64,000 bases of DNA, from NCBI GenBank assembly GCA_028824555.1, contig JAPPDJ010000077.1, positions 1 to 64,000 on the forward strand, given 5' to 3'. This stretch comes from Gammaproteobacteria bacterium. GTDB taxonomy: Bacteria; Pseudomonadota; Gammaproteobacteria; Pseudomonadales; Azotimanducaceae. Under the pieces are notes generated by a model, which did no database searches, was not told the DNA's origin, and was given only the letters and a program-made list of their open reading frames with translations. Shown here one piece after another: positions 54,793 to 63,240 of the stretch (positions are counted from its first letter, which is position 1; each line of letters begins with the position of its first letter). A program made the translations under genes and the position numbers.

Positions 54793-55932
54793 TCAGGCGT
54801 CCTCGACTGGCAGCGCGTTCGCTGCCTTGACGTCGACCTCCAGAGGCGTGGAGTCGATCCACCGCACGCCGAGGTCGAAGCGGCTGGCGTCGGGCAAGGT
54901 GAAAATCCCAGTCGCCACATGCGGATACTGGTCGCTGACGTGGAACACCTCCAGCCGATGCCGGCCCGGCACCACGCCGTGGCTCTTCGGAATCTCGAAG
55001 GCGCCGTCCTCGCCTCGCGAAGTTCGAGTGCGCGCCGGCGGCGATTGCGGGTCTTGCGGCGTCAACGTCACCCAAGCCATGCCCATCGCCTTGCCGTCCA
55101 AGGTCACGCGCCCGCGCACGCTGATGCGTTCGGCATTCGTGAGGAAGCCTCCCCGGCGGAGCCAGTTCACGAACAGGCGCGGCCAGGCGCGGAAGTCCGC
55201 ATCGCCAACCCCAAGCCCCGTGCCGTGCTCGCCGAAGCCGTAGATGTGCATCTCTGCTGGCACGCCGGCACGCAGCAAGGCGTCGTAGAAGAGCGTGGAC
55301 TGTGTGCCGGGGACGATTGCGTCCTCGTGGGTGTGGACGAGGAAAGTCGGTGGCGTCTGGGCGTTGACCCGCTCCGGCGTCGGCGTGTATTCGTCCGCCT
55401 TGCGGCCGCGCTCAATGCCGTCCGTCACCGCATAGACCGGAGCGAGGAAATCCGGGCGGCTCGACTGTCGTTGGACGGGATCGCCCGAGTTCGGATCACC
55501 CTCGTCCCATGCCGTTCCGACTGCTACGGCGAGATGACCGCCGGCGGAAAAGCCGAGCATTCCGATGCGGCCCTCGGCAACACCGAACTCCTCGGCGCGG
55601 GCGCGCACCAGCCGAACGGCGCGAAGGCCGTCGAGCAGGGACACATCCGAGTGATAGCGCTCGCCGACGCGATAGCGCAGCACGAAGGCCGCGATGCCAC
55701 AACGGTTCAGCCAGCGCGCGACCTGCAAGCCTTCCCAGTCCGAAGCAAGGATGCGATAGCCGCCGCCCGGATTGACGATCACGCCGGCCCCTGTCGCTCC
55801 CTGCACCGGCAGATGCACCGAGATTTGCGGGCAGTCGATGTCGCCATCGCCGAGTGCCCCAGGCGCACCTTCCGCCCAAAGCGGGACAGCGCTGTCTTGG
55901 AGTGCGTCAGCCAATGGTCGTGGCACCACCAT
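54793..55932 (-). CDS. alpha/beta-hydrolase esterase with C-terminal beta domain
   Basis: A 379-residue hydrolase. NPGGGYRILASDWEG is the oxyanion region, LGFSAGGHLA the nucleophile elbow with catalytic Ser, HTHEDAIVP carries the Asp, and GFGEHGTGLG the His, close to the acetyl-xylan-esterase/BD-FAE type. Residues from about 290 form a separate beta-rich domain (ISVRGRVTLDGKAMGMAWVTL) similar to carboxypeptidase regulatory-like folds. No signal peptide is seen. The ATG at 55932 overlaps the end of the SDR gene by 26 bases. The substrate is probably a small ester; sugar esters are one option. Confidence 0.87.
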   Translation of the reverse strand: MVVPRPLADALQDSAVPLWAEGAPGALGDGDIDCPQISVHLPVQGATGAGVIVNPGGGYRILASDWEGLQVARWLNRCGIAAFVLRYRVGERYHSDVSLLDGLRAVRLVRARAEEFGVAEGRIGMLGFSAGGHLAVAVGTAWDEGDPNSGDPVQRQSSRPDFLAPVYAVTDGIERGRKADEYTPTPERVNAQTPPTFLVHTHEDAIVPGTQSTLFYDALLRAGVPAEMHIYGFGEHGTGLGVGDADFRAWPRLFVNWLRRGGFLTNAERISVRGRVTLDGKAMGMAWVTLTPQDPQSPPARTRTSRGEDGAFEIPKSHGVVPGRHRLEVFHVSDQYPHVATGIFTLPDASRFDLGVRWIDSTPLEVDVKAANALPVEDA

Positions 55933-56698
55933 CGCAAGGCAGCGTGACGCCGGTGAGATAGGAGCCGGCCCGCGAGGAAAGGAAAATGGTGAGTCCGGCC
56001 GCGTCCTCCATCCGCCCCCAGCGCTTCATCGGAAAGCTCTCGATCATCTGCCGATCCATCTCGTCCGTCGCAAAGAGCGGCGCCGTCATCTTCGACTTGA
56101 AAGGCCCCGGCGCGACCACGTTGACGTTGATGTGATCGTCCATCAAGTCCCGAGCCATCTGCGCCGAAAGCTGTCCCAAGCCGGCCTTGGCGGCGACATA
56201 GGAGTAGTTCATGAGCCCGCTCGGCTTGATGCCGTTCACGGACGTGACGTTGACGACCGAGGCGCGCTCGTCCGCCGTTGCCGCGGCCCGGAGCAGCGGC
56301 AAGAGCTTCTGCGTGAGGAAGAACGGGCTCTTTACGTCGAGGTCCACCACCCGATCCCAGGCCTTCTCGGTGAATTCGTCAATCGGCAGGCTCCAAGTCA
56401 ACCCGGCGTTGTTGACGAGAATGTGCAGACGCTCCTCCCGCGAAGCGATTTCCCCCGCCAGCAACTCGCAACCGGCCACATTCCCGATGTCGCTGGGAAT
56501 CGCCGTGCAGTGCCCAAATTGCCCCAAGGCCCGCTCGGTCTCGACGCAGGCATCCACCTTGCGTGACGCGACATACACCCGCGCCCCAGCCCGCACCAGC
56601 CCCTCCGCAATCATGAGCCCAATGCCGCGCGTGCCTCCAGTGACCAAGGCCACCTTCCCCCGCACGCCAAAGAGCTCCTCGTAGAACGAATCCGACAT
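55907..56698 (-). CDS. short-chain dehydrogenase/reductase
   Basis: Classical SDR, 263 residues, NAD(P)-dependent. TGGTRGIG (residues 20-27) is the cofactor loop, LVNNAG the structural motif, VTSVNG the catalytic Ser and YSYVAAKAG the Tyr/Lys pair. SDRs of this kind oxidise or reduce hydroxyl/keto groups, for example hydroxyacyl-CoA or sugars. I chose the ATG at 56698 since it gives the standard N-terminus; an in-frame extension upstream to 56788 looks non-coding. It is the first gene of the nine-gene minus-strand run that ends with the CoA-transferases. Confidence 0.93.
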   Translation of the reverse strand: MSDSFYEELFGVRGKVALVTGGTRGIGLMIAEGLVRAGARVYVASRKVDACVETERALGQFGHCTAIPSDIGNVAGCELLAGEIASREERLHILVNNAGLTWSLPIDEFTEKAWDRVVDLDVKSPFFLTQKLLPLLRAAATADERASVVNVTSVNGIKPSGLMNYSYVAAKAGLGQLSAQMARDLMDDHINVNVVAPGPFKSKMTAPLFATDEMDRQMIESFPMKRWGRMEDAAGLTIFLSSRAGSYLTGVTLPCDGGATTIG

Positions 56699-56919
56699 CC
56701 GCACCCCGTCTTCCGTCCGAATGACGGCATGGTAACGCGCTGGCACGCCCGTCCCACCCGACAGGGAGCCCAGAAGTTGCTTGCTCACGCGAGGGTAAGC
56801 GTGCTGGCGTTCGTCAACTCCGACCTTAGCGATATGTTGAGGCTATTGGGCGCCAAGCGCGTTAGCTATCTAGTGATCGTTCGAAAGGCCACACCAAGGC
56901 GAGAGATGCGGCTCGCGGA

Positions 56920-57528
56920 TCAGTCCTGACCACACCAAAGGCTCCTCCGCGAATGCGCCAAGTCCGCGAAGCTTGCCACGCGATCAGACCCACCGCCGCT
57001 GGCACCAAAGCACACGGCAGGAATGCCCAAGCGTTTGGCAGCCGCGACATTGCGCGGTCGATCGTCAACGAAAAGCTGGGGGGTTACGCCGACGCGGTCG
57101 AGGAGGCAGCCGTATGCCTCGGCGGATGGCTTGCGGTGGCCGATGTCGCCGCTGACGACGAAGCCGGCGAACAAGTCGTTGATTGCAAAGCGCTCGCGGA
57201 GCTTGACTGACCACCGCGACACGTCGTTCGATAGGCACCACACCTCGATGCCCTCGTTCCGTACCATCCCGAGGAAGTCGAGCAGCCCTTCAGTCACCCG
57301 GTGCAAGGACAGGTAGTCGTCCTCGACGCTTGGGTGCAGGCCTAACGAGCGCCAGAACGCGTCTGCATCGAGCTGACCGAGGCTCGCTTCCGTGTAGCGC
57401 GCCGCCACGTCTTCGGCCGACACAGACGGACGCTGGCCCTGCACGAACGGGACGAGCAACTCCGCCACATCGTCCTCGGCGCGATACATCACGCCCATCG
57501 CGTCGAGCACGACCACTTTCCTTGGCAT
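56920..57528 (-). CDS. HAD-family hydrolase
   Basis: A 202-residue haloacid dehalogenase-superfamily protein. Motif I is VLDAMGVMY, with nucleophile Asp9 and Met in place of the usual second Asp. The cap helices follow, then CLSNDVS (motif II), the Lys of GHRKPSAEAY (motif III) and LFVDDRPRN (motif IV). The missing second Asp of motif I is unusual for a phosphatase and is seen in some HAD proteins with other activities. It is 13 bases downstream of the gap stop on the same strand. The substrate is unknown. Confidence 0.88.
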   Translation of the reverse strand: MPRKVVVLDAMGVMYRAEDDVAELLVPFVQGQRPSVSAEDVAARYTEASLGQLDADAFWRSLGLHPSVEDDYLSLHRVTEGLLDFLGMVRNEGIEVWCLSNDVSRWSVKLRERFAINDLFAGFVVSGDIGHRKPSAEAYGCLLDRVGVTPQLFVDDRPRNVAAAKRLGIPAVCFGASGGGSDRVASFADLAHSRRSLWCGQD

Positions 57529-57541
57529 CGCAAGGCACGCT

Positions 57542-58543
57542 TCAGTCGAATTCCGCCATCAGCCCGAGCACGTCGCAGACGCGGTTGGAGTAGCCCCATT
57601 CGTTGTCGTACCAGGCGAGTGCCTTGAGGAAGCGGCCTTCGCTCACCTGCGTGAAGGAGGCGTCGTAGATGGAGGAGTGGGGATTGCCGATGACGTCAGA
57701 GGACACCACGGGTTCGTCCGTGAAGGAGAGCACGCCTTGCATTCGGGGTGATGCGGCTGCCGCGCGCACCGCGTCGTGAATCTCCTCGACGGTTGTGGCC
57801 GTTTCGAGTTCGGCGAACAGGTCCACCACCGAGCCGTCCGGCACGGGAACCCGGGAGGCGATGCCGTCGAGCTTGCCCTTTAGTTCCGGCAGCACTTCGC
57901 CCACGGCACGGGCCGCGCCCGTAGAGGTGGGGATGATGTTCTCCGCCGCCGCTCGGCTGCGGCGCCAGTCCGAATGCGGCACGTCGGCCAGGCTCTGGTC
58001 GTTGGTGTAGGCGTGCACCGTGTTGATGATGCCTTCGCGAATGCCGAAGGCGTCGTGGAGCACCCAGGCCACGGGGGCAAGACAGTTCGTGGTGCAGCTC
58101 GCGTTGGAGACCAGACGATGTTCGGGCCGCAAGCCTTCGTCGTTGACGCCAAGCACCACCGTGTAGTCGATGGGGTCGCCTGCCGGCACGGTAAGCAGGA
58201 CGCGGCGCGCACCGGCATCGAGATGCCTTGCGATCTGCTCGCGCGTGCGGAAGACGCCGGTGGATTCCACCACCGCATCCACTTCCAACTCGCCCCAAGG
58301 CAGGCGCGACGGATCGGCTTCGCTAACCATGCGGGCGCGGCCGTGCGGCGTCACCAGTTCGCCGTCTGTGATTTCCACGCCGCCGTCGAAGCGACCCATC
58401 ACGGTGTCGTAGGTCAGCAGATAAGCCAGCATGTCGTGGTCGAAGAGGTCGTTGATCGCCACCACCTCAATCCCGCTTTGCTGCTCGGCGATGCGGAACA
58501 CGGCCCGACCTATGCGCCCAAAACCGTTGATTGCCACGCGCAT
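57542..58543 (-). CDS. gap: glyceraldehyde-3-phosphate dehydrogenase
   Basis: Phosphorylating GAPDH of glycolysis and gluconeogenesis, 333 residues. INGFGRIGR begins the NAD-binding fold, SNASCTTNCLAPV holds catalytic C150, TVHAYTNDQ has H177, and the nicotinamide-site motif YDNEWGYSNRV is intact near the C-terminus. The ATG at 58543 is 11 bases after the stop of a second GAPDH-like gene, so both are probably cotranscribed. Confidence 0.96.
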   Translation of the reverse strand: MRVAINGFGRIGRAVFRIAEQQSGIEVVAINDLFDHDMLAYLLTYDTVMGRFDGGVEITDGELVTPHGRARMVSEADPSRLPWGELEVDAVVESTGVFRTREQIARHLDAGARRVLLTVPAGDPIDYTVVLGVNDEGLRPEHRLVSNASCTTNCLAPVAWVLHDAFGIREGIINTVHAYTNDQSLADVPHSDWRRSRAAAENIIPTSTGAARAVGEVLPELKGKLDGIASRVPVPDGSVVDLFAELETATTVEEIHDAVRAAAASPRMQGVLSFTDEPVVSSDVIGNPHSSIYDASFTQVSEGRFLKALAWYDNEWGYSNRVCDVLGLMAEFD

Positions 58544-58554
58544 GACTGCCCTCC

Positions 58555-59580
58555 CTACCCCGAAGCCGCCGCCGAGTCGAGCCCAGCGTAGAGGCGAGCC
58601 AGGTCCAGGATACTGCGGGCATGGCCCAGGCTCTCGTGCCAGCCGAGCACCTTCACCAGCCGCCCACCCGAACGGAGCGTGCCTTGCATGTCCACCAGGA
58701 TCGACTCGGTGCTGCCGAGAACATCCGACGAGACAACCGGATCGTCCGTGACCGCGAGGCGACGCGGGTCTCGACGAGCGGCGGCGGCGAACAGGCCATT
58801 GACGACATCCCGCTCCGGCGCCGGCTCCCGATAGGCCACCGTGAGATCCATCAGGGAGCCTTCGCCCACCGGCACGTTGAGGGCGAATCCGCTCAGCTTG
58901 CCGCGCACGGCGGGCAGGGCGCACTCCACCCAGTTCGGCGCAAGCGTGTCGTTCGGGATGATGTTGCGCGCTCCGGAACGGCTGCGGCGATAGTCGCTCG
59001 CCGCATGGTCCTGGAGGCTCATGTCGCCGGTGTAGGCATGCACCGTTGTCATCGTGGCATGGACGATGGGACGCTCGTCCACGAGCACCTTGAGCGCCAG
59101 CGCGAGGGCGGTGGTGGATGCGGAGCCAGCGGAGACGATGCGATCCTCGCTCTGTGCCTCGCCATCGTTCACGCCACCGAGTACCACCCGATCCACGTCG
59201 CCCTCCGGCAGACCGGAGAGCAACACCCGGCGGGCGCCGTTGTCTAGATGGGGCGCGAGTTCCTCGGCGGAGCGGAAGCGGCCGGTGGCGTCGATTACGA
59301 GGTCGACACCAAGCAGGTCCCAGGGGATCTCCTCGGGCCGTTCCGCCGCCATCAGGCGCGTCTGGGCAACCGGGTCCGCCTTGCCATCGACCTTGCCTTC
59401 GAGGTAGTTCCCGACCAGGCGTACTGACGTGCCCTTCGGCAGCGTCTTCGCCAGCAGGTGGTGGAGGATTCCCGGCTGGCCGATGTCGGAAACCGCCACC
59501 ACCTCGCAATCGGGCTGGGCCAGGGCCAAGCCGTAGATCTGGCGCCCCACATGCCCAAGCCCCATCAAGCCGATTCGCAA
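58555..59580 (-). CDS. GAPDH-family paralogue lacking the catalytic cysteine
   Basis: A 341-residue GAPDH-fold protein clearly homologous to its neighbour over its whole length (TVHAYTGDMSLQDH; DYRRSRSGARNIIP). The catalytic Cys is Ala (SAGSASTTALALA, A154), although H181 is kept. The nicotinamide motif YDNEWGYS is replaced by WHESLGHA, and GFGRIG by GLGHVG. It therefore should not act as a phosphorylating GAPDH. I chose the TTG at 59580 because GAGGT lies 6 bases upstream and the N-terminus (MRIGLMGLGHVG) then lines up with the family; a GTG at 59628 is the alternative. Confidence 0.85.
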   Translation of the reverse strand: MRIGLMGLGHVGRQIYGLALAQPDCEVVAVSDIGQPGILHHLLAKTLPKGTSVRLVGNYLEGKVDGKADPVAQTRLMAAERPEEIPWDLLGVDLVIDATGRFRSAEELAPHLDNGARRVLLSGLPEGDVDRVVLGGVNDGEAQSEDRIVSAGSASTTALALALKVLVDERPIVHATMTTVHAYTGDMSLQDHAASDYRRSRSGARNIIPNDTLAPNWVECALPAVRGKLSGFALNVPVGEGSLMDLTVAYREPAPERDVVNGLFAAAARRDPRRLAVTDDPVVSSDVLGSTESILVDMQGTLRSGGRLVKVLGWHESLGHARSILDLARLYAGLDSAAASG

Positions 59581-59908
59581 CGCCGCACCTCGTCTGGGAG
59601 CGTGGCCTTGACTATACCCTGCGTCCACGCCGAGACGCGCACAACAGCGGTTACGGTGACGACGGGAACGACGCGCCTAGCGGCGCATGGCCCCAATGCC
59701 GCTCGTCCCGCGTACGGCAGCCCAGTGGAGGAAAGTCCAATGAGACACTGCCACGGAGGTGTCTCACCTTGACTTGCACCGCGCCTTGCGCGCGGTCCTT
59801 GGAGGGAGGGCGTCCCGCCCTCCAGCAGCGTCGGCAGCAAGGCGCGTTTGCCCGCTTCAAACCACTGTGCTACGTTTTCGGGTCGTCTTCGGCAAAGGCC
59901 CTGGCTTC
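59581..59908. other. 328-base divergent intergenic region with dispersed repeats
   Basis: Lies between the GAPDH pair (minus) and the propeller protein (plus). It contains the palindromic repeat at 59801-59823 and around 59773-59795 a sequence (ACTTGCACCGCGCC and GCGCGCGG) resembling the stem of copy A at 29885. No gene is supported. Promoters for both sides must lie here, but I see no strong -35/-10 pair. Confidence 0.5.
59801..59823 (-). repeat. palindromic intergenic repeat, copy B
   Basis: Read on the minus strand it is GGAGGGCGGGACGCCCTCC plus CTCC, matching copy A at 30051-30073 except that the fifth or sixth bases of both arms have changed together (GGAGGA/TCCTCC there, GGAGGG/CCCTCC here). 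Confidence 0.6.
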
Positions 59909-62900
59909 GTGTTGCGGATCGCCAGCGACGAGTGCACCGACGGACTGCTCCTTGCACCCATCCGTCGTGGCTTGCTGTGGCTCGTCGCCGCGCTCGCCCC
60001 GGCTGGCTTGGCACACGGCGACGCTGGCGTCCAGCTCGCCATCAGCGACAACGTGGGGCACCCCACCTTCGCCAGCCCCCACGCGAACCCCATCGCCTAC
60101 AGCCGTGGCTATGTCTATGTGGTCAACACGCCGGCGGATACGCTGGACGTAATCCGCGCTAGAACTGGCGCGGTCGCAATCCGCATCAATGTGGGAATCG
60201 ATCCGGTGAGCGTCGCCGTGCGTCCGGATCGGCGGGAGGTATGGGTCGTCAACCACGTCTCGGATTCGGTGAGCGTGATCGACGCTCGCCCGGCCAGCGC
60301 AACCTTCCACCAGGTGGTGCACACGGTTCAGGACCTCGACGCCGACACCTACGCCACCAACTTCGACGAGCCGGTGGGCATCGCCTTCGCCAGCAACAGC
60401 CGCAAGGCCTATGTCGCGCTCTCGCCGGCCAACCGCGTCGCCATCATCGATGTGGCGACGCGTTCGGTGACCGGACACCTGCCCATTCGCGCCCAGGAGC
60501 CGCGGGCGCTCGCTGTTCACGGCGACCGGCTGTTCGTGCTGCCGTTCGAGTCGAACAACCAGAGCCAGCTTTCCGGCTGTCTCGAAGACGACATCGACGG
60601 CGACACCTGCACCTTCGACGCCGTCGAGCACGTCTTCACCAACAACAACGTGCTCTCCACCCATTACGATGCCGACATCGTCAAGAACCCGGAACTGCCG
60701 GACCGGGACCTGTTCGTCTTCAACACCCGCACGGATCGCCCGCAGCAGATCGTCGAGTCCTTGGGCACCCTGCTCTACGGCCTCGCCATCGACAGCCAAG
60801 GGCGCGTCTTCATCGCCCAGGCGGACGCTCGCAACGTCGAGAACGGTCGCGCCGGCACCGAAGGCCACGGCCTCGCCGAGATGGAGAACCGCGCCTTCCT
60901 GAACCAGATCACGCGGGTGGACTGCTCGGTTCGCTGCGGCGAGCCCGTGTTCTACGATCTCGAACCGCTGCCGCCCACGCACCCGGAGACGGGACAGGCG
61001 CTGGCAACCCCCTTCGGCATCAAGATCAGCGCCGACGACTCGACCCTCGTGGTCACCGCTGCCGGCTCCGACAAGCTCTTCACGATGGACGCCGACACCG
61101 GCGAAGTGCTCGGCCGAATCTCGGTGCAGTCCACCCCGCGCGGCGTCGCGCTGGTGACCGACAGAACCGGCGCCTTGCGACACGCATGGGTGTTGAACGC
61201 CGTCGCCAACAGCGTCTCGCAGATCAACCTTGCCGACACTGCGGGCCCTACTCTGCTGCGCACCGTCACGCTCGCCGACCCGACGCCCGAGATCGTCAAG
61301 CAGGGCCGCATGGCCTTCAACGATGCCGACGCTTCCTCCACCGGCACCTTTTCCTGCGAGAGCTGCCACCCGGACAACCACACCGACCAACTCATCTGGG
61401 TGCTCGAAACGCCGGTTTGCGACGTGGACGGCTGCACCCAGATTCCGCCCCGCCTAACCATGCCGGCGAAGGGCCTGCGGGACACCCAGCCCTACCACTG
61501 GGACGGCATTCCCGGGGACCCCTACGGCGGCAACAACACCCAGTCCATCAACGCGCCGGTAGAGCCCAACTGCTCCATCGAAGACCCTGCAAGCTGCACC
61601 CGCGTGCTCGTGGACGGAAGCATGGCGACCACCATGTGCGATGTGGGCAACTGTCCGACCAACGACGAGGGCAAGCTGGGGTTGCTCGATGCCACCGCTC
61701 GCGACGCCCTCGCGGAATACCTCTTGAGCGTGCCGTTCGCGCCGGCACCGAATCGCGCCTACCACAACGTGCTGAGCCAAAGCGCCCAGGACGGCTTCTT
61801 CGAGTTCAACTTCATCAACGACACGTCCGAGCCCAACACCGGCACGCAGACCTGCGGCGCCTGCCATCGCATGCCGTTCCTCGTCAGCACCAACACGCCC
61901 GGAACCGGCATGGAGGCACCGACTTGGCGCGGTGCCTACGAGCGCTGGATGATCACGCCCCAGGCCAGGCTCAACATCATTGACCTGTTGCAGCTCGTAA
62001 ACATGGACACGAGCTTCCCAGAACGGGACATGTGGATCCTGGCCGGCGCTTCCGACGAAATCTGGGACATGGTGCTCGAAGGCAGCACCGGCTTCTCCGG
62101 CAGCTTCGGTCGCCAGGTGACACTGAACGCAGACACGGCCGAACTCGCGCAAACCGCACACCTCTTGGGTGCACTGGAGCGCTCCGCCAACCAAGGCGCC
62201 GTGAAACTTCAGGCCGAGGGCTTGCGGTTCGACGAAGACGGCGTGGCGACACCGGTTGCGCTCGACTACCGCAAGTCGCGTTACCGCAACCGGCCGGGCG
62301 ATCCTCGCCTGGCCCTAACCCGCGCGAGCATCGTCAGGGACGCCGCCGCCGGCAACCTGCTCCTCACCATCACGGCCCGTGCCGGCGTCAACACCACCTC
62401 CGACCATGCCCAGCCGGCACTGTGGCCCGTCGGCGAGATCGAGGCGCAGACCCGAGGCGTGGACATCCCCTTCCTCGCGAACGAACTCACGCTGCGGTTC
62501 AACGCCCGCCACATCGAGTCGGGCGCAACCGTGTTCGTGGACGGGCGCAAGGCGAGCGCGACCCTGGCGTGCGAGTCCGGCGACCTGCCGGCCTGTGACG
62601 ACGAAGTGTTCCTCGTCACCCTCGCCGCGGCGCCGAGGCACGGCGGCCTGCACTTCCTGCAGTTGCAGAACCCGCAAGGGCTCTTCAGCAACGACATGCT
62701 GTTCTTCTCGGAACAGACGGCGCTCAGGCCACGGCGCGGCAACCTCATCACCAGCGGCGGCACCTTCAACAACCAAGGCCAGTTCCGCGACAACTGGAAC
62801 ACGGTGGAGATCGCGACAGACTCCATCGAAGTGCGCGGTGGCGCGGTGCGCGTGAATCTGCGCGAGTCTTCCGAGCAGCCCTGGCATGCCCAGATCAGCC

Positions 62901-63193
62901 ATTCCGTGATGGTCATCGGCGGCCAGGAGTACACCCTCTGCTACCGCGCCAAGGCCACCTCGAGCCGCCACATTACCGCCTACATGGACACCAACCTCGA
63001 CAACTGGAGCAACATCTCCGGCGGCCAGTTCCGCGCCGAACTCACGACCTCCTACGCGCGCTTCCGCCACACCTTCACGGTGGAGGAGACCGACCTAACG
63101 GGCCGCGTCGCCTTCGATTTCGCCCAAAGCTCCGCTGACGTCGACATCGACGACGTGGGCGTTTACGAAGGCTCAAGCTGCGGCACGCCGTAG
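59909..63193 (+). CDS. secreted beta-propeller/di-haem cytochrome c protein with C-terminal carbohydrate-binding-like module
   Basis: A 1,094-residue protein. A signal peptide (RRGLLWLVAALAPAGLAHG) ends near residue 42. Residues about 45-460 carry YVTN-type propeller repeats (YVYVVNTPADTLDVI; EVWVVNHVSDSVSVIDA; KAYVALSPANRVAIIDV; SRDDSTL-like ADDSTLVVT). Two c-type haem sites follow, CESCH (about residue 485) and CGACH (about 650), each within cytochrome c peroxidase-like stretches. The last 150 residues look like a jelly-roll CBM (LCYRAKATSSRHITAYMDTN; VAFDFAQSSADVDIDDVGVYE). I chose the GTG at 59909 with AAAGG upstream; the reading frame further upstream covers repeats. Extracytoplasmic redox or surface role inferred; substrate unknown. 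Confidence 0.85.
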   Translation: MLRIASDECTDGLLLAPIRRGLLWLVAALAPAGLAHGDAGVQLAISDNVGHPTFASPHANPIAYSRGYVYVVNTPADTLDVIRARTGAVAIRINVGIDPVSVAVRPDRREVWVVNHVSDSVSVIDARPASATFHQVVHTVQDLDADTYATNFDEPVGIAFASNSRKAYVALSPANRVAIIDVATRSVTGHLPIRAQEPRALAVHGDRLFVLPFESNNQSQLSGCLEDDIDGDTCTFDAVEHVFTNNNVLSTHYDADIVKNPELPDRDLFVFNTRTDRPQQIVESLGTLLYGLAIDSQGRVFIAQADARNVENGRAGTEGHGLAEMENRAFLNQITRVDCSVRCGEPVFYDLEPLPPTHPETGQALATPFGIKISADDSTLVVTAAGSDKLFTMDADTGEVLGRISVQSTPRGVALVTDRTGALRHAWVLNAVANSVSQINLADTAGPTLLRTVTLADPTPEIVKQGRMAFNDADASSTGTFSCESCHPDNHTDQLIWVLETPVCDVDGCTQIPPRLTMPAKGLRDTQPYHWDGIPGDPYGGNNTQSINAPVEPNCSIEDPASCTRVLVDGSMATTMCDVGNCPTNDEGKLGLLDATARDALAEYLLSVPFAPAPNRAYHNVLSQSAQDGFFEFNFINDTSEPNTGTQTCGACHRMPFLVSTNTPGTGMEAPTWRGAYERWMITPQARLNIIDLLQLVNMDTSFPERDMWILAGASDEIWDMVLEGSTGFSGSFGRQVTLNADTAELAQTAHLLGALERSANQGAVKLQAEGLRFDEDGVATPVALDYRKSRYRNRPGDPRLALTRASIVRDAAAGNLLLTITARAGVNTTSDHAQPALWPVGEIEAQTRGVDIPFLANELTLRFNARHIESGATVFVDGRKASATLACESGDLPACDDEVFLVTLAAAPRHGGLHFLQLQNPQGLFSNDMLFFSEQTALRPRRGNLITSGGTFNNQGQFRDNWNTVEIATDSIEVRGGAVRVNLRESSEQPWHAQISHSVMVIGGQEYTLCYRAKATSSRHITAYMDTNLDNWSNISGGQFRAELTTSYARFRHTFTVEETDLTGRVAFDFAQSSADVDIDDVGVYEGSSCGTP

Positions 63194-63240
63194 CCCTGGA
63201 GGGAAGGCGAGACGCCGTCCTCACGCGCCCAACACGACGC

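Noticed and set aside
56699-56919. Small genes or a non-coding RNA between the SDR and HAD genes
   Set aside because: No frame with a ribosome-binding site or family motif and no clear stem-loop series; a TTGACG box near 56810 has no partner at proper spacing.
59759-59908. N-terminal extension of the propeller protein
   Set aside because: This part covers dispersed repeats and has no signal-peptide logic; the GTG at 59909 places a signal peptide near the N-terminus.
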